Source: Thermoleophilia bacterium (GTDB lineage Bacteria; Actinomycetota; Thermoleophilia; Gaiellales; Gaiellaceae). Taken from it: 9,705 nt of DNA. Each line of letters starts with the position of its first letter. Positions within the stretch are counted from its first letter, which is position 1. This document shows positions 6,657 to 9,705 of this stretch, in pieces. The notes beneath the pieces are model-generated. The model did not search any database, had not been told where the DNA came from, and saw only the letters and a list, made by a program, of their open reading frames with translations. Location of the stretch: assembly GCA_025935275.1 (NCBI GenBank), contig JAICVP010000063.1, positions 1-9,705 of the forward strand. Direction: 5' to 3'. The position numbers and the translations under genes are program-made.

Positions 6657-7007
6657 TTAGGACCGCTGCTTCTCGCGGACGCGCGCCTTCTTCCCCACCT
6701 TGGAGCGAAGGTAATACAGCTTCGCGCGGTTCACATCACCGATCGCCATGACCTCGATCTTCTCGATCTTGGGCGAGTGCACCGGGAACGTTCGCTCGAC
6801 GCCGACGCCGAACGAGTTCTTGCGGACCGTGAAGGTCTCGCGCACGCCGGCGCCCTGGCGCTTGATGACGATGCCCTCGAAGACCTGCACACGCCGCCGC
6901 TGACCCTCGATCACCTGGAAGTGCACCCGGACGGTGTCCCCGGCCTTGAACTCCGGAATGCCGTCGCGCAGCTGCTTGCGCTCGAGGATGTCGATGGGCG
7001 TGCTCAT
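6657..7007 (-). CDS. rplS: 50S ribosomal protein L19
   Basis: L19 lies at the 30S-50S interface of the ribosome. The 116-residue protein has the expected length and the family blocks IPEFKAGDTVRVHFQVIEGQ (17-36), RVQVFEGIVIKRQG (39-52), FTVRKNSFGVGVERTFPVHS (59-78) and a basic C-terminal end with KLYYLRSKVGKKARV (96-110). The start is ATG 7007, since MSTPIDILERKQL matches the usual L19 beginning. The bases before the ATG read CACTTTTTCCT, which is pyrimidine-rich with no Shine-Dalgarno match, and a small GC hairpin lies just upstream. It sits after lepB rather than directly after trmD as in mycobacteria and streptomycetes. Confidence 0.98.
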   Translation of the reverse strand: MSTPIDILERKQLRDGIPEFKAGDTVRVHFQVIEGQRRRVQVFEGIVIKRQGAGVRETFTVRKNSFGVGVERTFPVHSPKIEKIEVMAIGDVNRAKLYYLRSKVGKKARVREKQRS

Positions 7008-7010
7008 AGG

Positions 7011-7029
7011 AAAAAGTGGCCGGACGGCC
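7011..7029 (-). promoter_or_regulatory. Small GC hairpin plus T-run directly upstream of rplS
   Basis: Read on the minus strand, GGCCGTCCGGCC (7029-7018) can fold as a 4-bp stem with a 4-base loop, or 5 bp with a 2-base loop if the preceding and following bases shift. CA and then five Ts (7015-7011) follow, ending four bases before the rplS ATG. It resembles a minimal intrinsic terminator or attenuator but is short. It could equally be chance in GC-rich DNA. Confidence 0.25.
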
Positions 7030-7040
7030 GACGCACCATG

Positions 7041-7640
7041 CTAGCGAAACGAAATGCGCTGCGGAGGCCAATAGACGGCAAATACAGGCCCGATGAGGTC
7101 TTCGCGCGGCACCGATCCCCACTCCCGGCTGTCGCAGGACTGGGACCGGTTGTCGCCCATCATGAAATAGCTCCCCTCCGGAACGTTCCACCTGTCGGTG
7201 CGCTGATCGCGCTCGTTCGCGAGCACATAGGGCTCGTCCAGCTTCTGCCCGTTGATGAAGACGGTGCCGTTCTTCTCCTCCACCATGTCGCCGGGGAGAC
7301 CGACGATCCGCTTGACGAACGTCCCGCCCGCGCCGCACGCCTCGAGCGCCTTCGCCGGGGTATTGAAGACGACGATGTCGCCGCGGTCCGGGTCGCGGAA
7401 GTGGTAGATGAAGCGATTCGCGAGCACGCGGTCGGAGTAGCTCGCGAGGCAGCCGGGCTGCGGCTCGGCGCAGTGCAGCGTGGGCTCCATGGACGAGGAC
7501 GGGATGCGGTACGGGTTCACGATCCAGGCTTTGATCGCGAGCACCGCGCCGACCGCCACGACGATCGTCACGACCCAGTCGATCACCGTGGGCCACGGGG
7601 CCGGCAAGCCGGTCGTGAGGCGGTCGATCGGCCCTCTCAC
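7041..7640 (-). CDS. lepB: Type I signal peptidase
   Basis: This enzyme is anchored in the membrane with its catalytic domain outside, and it removes signal peptides from exported proteins. The 199-residue form has one N-terminal membrane helix (about 19-41, VIDWVVTIVVAVGAVLAIK), the nucleophile S50 in IPSSSMEPTL and the general base K110 in TFVKRIVGLPGD. The C-terminal box is FMMGDNRSQSCDSREWG (about 139-155). I prefer GTG 7640, which overlaps the trmD stop as GTGA and has a weak purine site, GAGAGCGGA, seven bases upstream. An in-frame GTG at 7676 would add twelve polar residues and a 40-base overlap and has no ribosome site. Four cysteines lie in the external domain (57, 64, 102, 149) and could form disulfides. 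It is presumably the enzyme that processes the secreted propeller protein nearby. Confidence 0.95.
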   Translation of the reverse strand: MRGPIDRLTTGLPAPWPTVIDWVVTIVVAVGAVLAIKAWIVNPYRIPSSSMEPTLHCAEPQPGCLASYSDRVLANRFIYHFRDPDRGDIVVFNTPAKALEACGAGGTFVKRIVGLPGDMVEEKNGTVFINGQKLDEPYVLANERDQRTDRWNVPEGSYFMMGDNRSQSCDSREWGSVPREDLIGPVFAVYWPPQRISFR

Positions 7641-8293
7641 GAAAGCGTCCGCTCTCTGCTTTGCTCCTTGCGCCACGTCGCGATGCGCGCGTGATCTCCG
7701 GAGAGGAGAACGTCGGGCACGGACCAGCCGTTGAACTCCGGCGGCCTCGTGTACTGAGGGAACTCGACGCCGCCCTCGAGCTCGGCGGAGAACGTCTCGA
7801 CCGCACCGCTCTCCTCCCGGATCGCCCCGGGCAGCCGGCGGGCGACTGCGTCCACGAGCACCATCGCAGGGAGCTCCCCGCCGGAAAGCACGTAGGGGCC
7901 GATCGAGATCGAGTCAGTCGCGATGTGCTCGACGATCCGCTCGTCGAAGCCCTCGAAGCGCGCGGACAGAAGGGTGAGCTCGTCCTCGCCGGCGAGCTCC
8001 TCGACGAGCTCCTGGTCGAGCTGGCGCCCCTGAGGCGTGAGCGCGACGATGCGCCGGGCGCCGGGATCGCCGTAGACGGCAGCGAGCGCGGCGTGCACGA
8101 CATCCACGCGGAGCACCATGCCCGCGCCGCCCCCGTAGGGCTCGTCGTCCACCTGCCCTCCTCCGAGAGGAGTGAAATCGCGGTAGTTCCAGAGGCGCAG
8201 GTCGAGCTCTGCGCCGAGAACGGTGGCGATGGGCCGCTGCTCCGTCATCCAGGCGAAGGCATGCGGGAGCGGTGTGAAGACGTCGATCTGCAC
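7637..8293 (-). CDS. trmD: tRNA (guanine-N1)-methyltransferase TrmD
   Basis: TrmD methylates G37 next to the anticodon in a subset of tRNAs using S-adenosylmethionine and prevents frameshifting. The 218-residue protein is slightly short for the family. It has VDDEPYGGGAGMV (48-60), LTPQGRQLDQ (85-94), the SAM-binding knot segments SARFEGFDERI (110-120) and SISIGPYVLSGGELPAMVLVDA (128-149), and EFPQYTRPPEF (177-187). E177 stands where Haemophilus TrmD has its catalytic aspartate; glutamate is common there in other bacteria. Two knot positions differ from the usual CGRYEG and IGDYVL (S110-A111, P133). The start is GTG 8293, nine bases after the rimM stop, with no evident Shine-Dalgarno sequence. 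Confidence 0.97.
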   Translation of the reverse strand: MQIDVFTPLPHAFAWMTEQRPIATVLGAELDLRLWNYRDFTPLGGGQVDDEPYGGGAGMVLRVDVVHAALAAVYGDPGARRIVALTPQGRQLDQELVEELAGEDELTLLSARFEGFDERIVEHIATDSISIGPYVLSGGELPAMVLVDAVARRLPGAIREESGAVETFSAELEGGVEFPQYTRPPEFNGWSVPDVLLSGDHARIATWRKEQSRERTLS

Positions 8294-8302
8294 GAGGGAA
8301 CG

Positions 8303-8767
8303 TTAGTCGGGCTCGGCGAAACCACGCGCCACCAAGATGCGGCGGCGTTCGAGGTCGACGTCGAGGACGCACTGCGAGACGAGCGGCAGGGCGTGGCCCG
8401 TGTCGAGCTCGAGCACGTCGTTCGCCACCCCGGGGGCGACGTCCTGCACGATGCCGAGCCGGCGGCCTCCCTCTTCCTCGACCTCGAGGCCGACCAGCTC
8501 GAAGACGTAGTACCCGCCCCCCTCGGCAGGCGGCAGCTCGTCACGGGGAACCGCGAGGACGGTGCCGCGCTCGACCGGGCGGTCGAGCCGGACGACCACT
8601 CGGCCGCCCGCTCGCTTGGAGGCAACGATCGCCGCGGGCTCTTCCCCCGCGAGGACGCGGGCGCCCACGGCGAAGCGCTCGGGATCCTCGCTCGCATCCT
8701 CGACCACGAAGGAGCCGTCGAGACCGTGCGGACGGCCGACCCGCCCGACGGGTACGAGATCCCCCAC
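8303..8767 (-). CDS. rimM: Ribosome maturation factor RimM
   Basis: RimM binds S19 and assists assembly of the 30S head. The 154-residue protein has the N-terminal RimM barrel with VGRVGRPHGLDGSF (7-20) and the C-terminal PRC-barrel from about 85 (GYYVFELVGLEV) through LPLVSQCVLDVDLERRRILV (127-146). The GTG 8767 start lies two bases after the khpA stop; GAGTAGG upstream gives a partial ribosome site that includes that stop. Its neighbours rpsP and trmD are the classical partners of rimM. Confidence 0.95.
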   Translation of the reverse strand: MGDLVPVGRVGRPHGLDGSFVVEDASEDPERFAVGARVLAGEEPAAIVASKRAGGRVVVRLDRPVERGTVLAVPRDELPPAEGGGYYVFELVGLEVEEEGGRRLGIVQDVAPGVANDVLELDTGHALPLVSQCVLDVDLERRRILVARGFAEPD

Positions 8768-8769
8768 GC

Positions 8770-9003
8770 CTACTCGTTGACGATCTCGAGCTGGACGCGC
8801 TCGTTCTGGTGTGCGCCGCTCGCACGCACGATCGTGCGCAGGGCGCGGGCGATGCGACCCTGGCGCCCGATCACCTTGCCCACGTCCGCTTCGGCCACCC
8901 GCAGCTCGAAGACGGTCGCGCCGTCCCGTTCAGCGCGCGTGACCTGCACTTCGTCGGGGTTGTCGACGAGGCTCTTGGCCAGGTAGGTGACGAGCTCTTC
9001 CAA
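8770..9003 (-). CDS. khpA: KH-domain RNA-binding protein KhpA
   Basis: This 77-residue single KH domain has the RNA-binding GxxG loop in VIGRQGRIA (44-52) and the family beginning EELVTYLAKSLVDNPDEV. KhpA homologues act, often with KhpB/Jag, as small cytoplasmic RNA chaperones affecting cell division and ribosome-related functions. The start must be the rare TTG at 9003, since the stop of rpsP directly abuts it (TAG then TTG) and family similarity starts at residue 2. It is probably translated by re-initiation after rpsP. Confidence 0.95.
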   Translation of the reverse strand: MEELVTYLAKSLVDNPDEVQVTRAERDGATVFELRVAEADVGKVIGRQGRIARALRTIVRASGAHQNERVQLEIVNE

Positions 9004-9246
9004 CTAGGAAATGCCCTGGGCCTTCAGCAGGCGCCGCACCGAGTCGGTCGGCTGCGCGCCCTTCGAGATCCAGTCCTTGACCTTCGCCTCGTCGATCTCG
9101 ATGGTCGAGGGCTGGGTCTGCGGGTTGTAGCGCCCGACGATCTCGATGAACTTGCCGTCACGGGGCGAGCGCGAATCGGCGACGACGACCCGGTAGATCG
9201 GGTTCTTCTTCGACCCGACGCGGGCCAGTCTGATCTTTGCTGCCAT
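9004..9246 (-). CDS. rpsP: 30S ribosomal protein S16
   Basis: S16 binds 16S rRNA early in 30S assembly. The 80-residue product has typical length and the family sequence KIRLARVGSKKNPIYRVVVA (4-23), SRSPRDGKFIEIVGRYNPQT (25-44) and a C-terminal WISKGAQPTDSVRRLL segment. ATG 9246 is preceded by a clear ribosome site. It is followed without gap by khpA. Confidence 0.98.
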   Translation of the reverse strand: MAAKIRLARVGSKKNPIYRVVVADSRSPRDGKFIEIVGRYNPQTQPSTIEIDEAKVKDWISKGAQPTDSVRRLLKAQGIS

Positions 9247-9250
9247 TCGT

Positions 9251-9256
9251 TCCTTT
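9251..9256 (-). promoter_or_regulatory. Shine-Dalgarno site of rpsP
   Basis: On the minus strand AAAGGA precedes ATG 9246 by four bases, inside the 16-base gap after ffh. It is one of the few clear ribosome sites in the minus-strand cluster. Confidence 0.7.
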
Positions 9257-9262
9257 CTGTTC

Positions 9263-9705
9263 CTAGCGCCTCTGCTGGGCGACTATCGACTGGAGGTTCG
9301 GCATCTTGCCGCGCCCCATCTGCTTCATCATCTTCTCCATCTGCTTGCGCATCTGCAGCAGTTGGTTCACCTGCTGGACGCTGGTACCGCTCCCCGCTGC
9401 GATGCGCGCGCGGCGGGAGCCTTTGATGATCTCCGGATTCCGCCGCTCCTCGGCGGTCATGGAGAGCACCATCGCCTCGACCCGGCTGAGCTGGCGCTCG
9501 TCGACGTCGACGCCCTGAAGCTGCTTGCCCATCCCCGGGATCATCCCGATGAGGCTCTTCATCGGCCCCATCTTCCGCATCATCTTGTAGGCCTGCAGGA
9601 AGTCCTCGAAGGTGAAGCGGCCCTGCATGAGTCGCTTTTCGAGCGCGGCCTGCTCGTCCTCCTCGGCAGCGGCCTCCGCGCGCTCGATGAGCGTGAGGAC
9701 GTCGC
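9263..9705 (-). CDS. ffh: Signal recognition particle protein Ffh, C-terminal M domain (5' truncated)
   Basis: Ffh is the GTPase of the signal recognition particle and delivers nascent membrane and secreted proteins to the translocon. Only the last 146 residues lie in the window. They begin at the end of the G domain (DVLTLIERAEAAAEEDEQ), then GRFTFEDFLQAYKMMRKMGPM and the methionine-rich M domain, including the RNA-binding segment GSRRARIAAGSGTSVQQVNQLL and the helix MRKQMEKMMKQMG. An internal ATG at 9628 is not the start, because family sequence continues upstream of it to the window edge. The stop is TAG at 9263. It is the most upstream visible gene of the housekeeping run and functionally linked to lepB. 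Confidence 0.97.
   Translation of the reverse strand, partial: DVLTLIERAEAAAEEDEQAALEKRLMQGRFTFEDFLQAYKMMRKMGPMKSLIGMIPGMGKQLQGVDVDERQLSRVEAMVLSMTAEERRNPEIIKGSRRARIAAGSGTSVQQVNQLLQMRKQMEKMMKQMGRGKMPNLQSIVAQQRR

Noticed and set aside
7641..7676. Longer LepB from GTG 7676
   Set aside because: It needs a 40-base overlap with trmD and has no ribosome site; GTG 7640 gives a GTGA overlap. It remains possible.
6736..8103. 455-codon minus-strand frame across rplS, lepB and trmD
   Set aside because: It is an out-of-frame reading of real genes, very rich in arginine and serine, with no domain.
7661..8986. 441-codon open frame on the plus strand opposite trmD, rimM and khpA
   Set aside because: It is antisense to three clearly conserved genes, has no recognisable motif, and long antisense frames are expected at this GC content.
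1..9705. CRISPR array, tRNA/rRNA, insertion sequence, toxin-antitoxin or defence system
   Set aside because: No regular repeats, cloverleaf or rRNA sequence, transposase or integrase motifs, or paired small toxin-like frames were seen on either strand.

Overview
The window looks like the chromosome of a high-GC bacterium, most likely an actinobacterium. The minus strand carries the translation and secretion cluster ffh-rpsP-khpA-rimM-trmD-lepB-rplS-rnhB-yraN, followed by comM-dprA. From memory, close versions of this order occur in Mycobacterium tuberculosis and Streptomyces. A deep-branching class such as Thermoleophilia is my guess only; 16S rRNA or whole-genome placement would settle it. 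There is no rRNA, tRNA, CRISPR array, insertion sequence or phage signature.

Layout: (1) Positions 1-2340, plus strand, hold three overlapping genes. These are the 3' part of a mandelate-racemase-type enolase-superfamily enzyme, an amidohydrolase-2-like protein, and a PLP-dependent threonine-dehydratase-like lyase. They look like a small catabolic operon with unknown substrate. (2) Positions 2300-4638, minus strand, hold comM then dprA, two proteins of DNA uptake and transformation-type recombination. (3) Positions 4762-5673, plus strand, hold a lone gene for a small secreted, probably six-bladed beta-propeller protein with its own likely promoter; it interrupts the otherwise co-directional minus-strand cluster. 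(4) Positions 5670-9705, minus strand, hold the packed housekeeping run. It covers protein targeting (Ffh, LepB), ribosomal proteins (S16, L19), ribosome maturation (RimM), tRNA modification (TrmD), RNA binding (KhpA), RNA-DNA hybrid removal (RnhB) and a YraN nuclease-fold protein.

Coding density is extreme. No non-coding gap exceeds 300 bases; the largest is the divergent 123-base region 4639-4761. Both convergent junctions overlap (2300-2340 and 5670-5673), so neither has room for a conventional intergenic terminator. Six of the thirteen genes whose starts lie in the window begin with GTG and one with TTG, and several starts lack a clear Shine-Dalgarno sequence.

I found no convincing new defence, mobile or RNA system. 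The best leads are the unassigned catabolic operon, whose amidohydrolase lacks a usually conserved histidine, the secreted propeller gene inserted in the cluster, and the swapped lepB-rplS order with a hairpin and T-run just before rplS.
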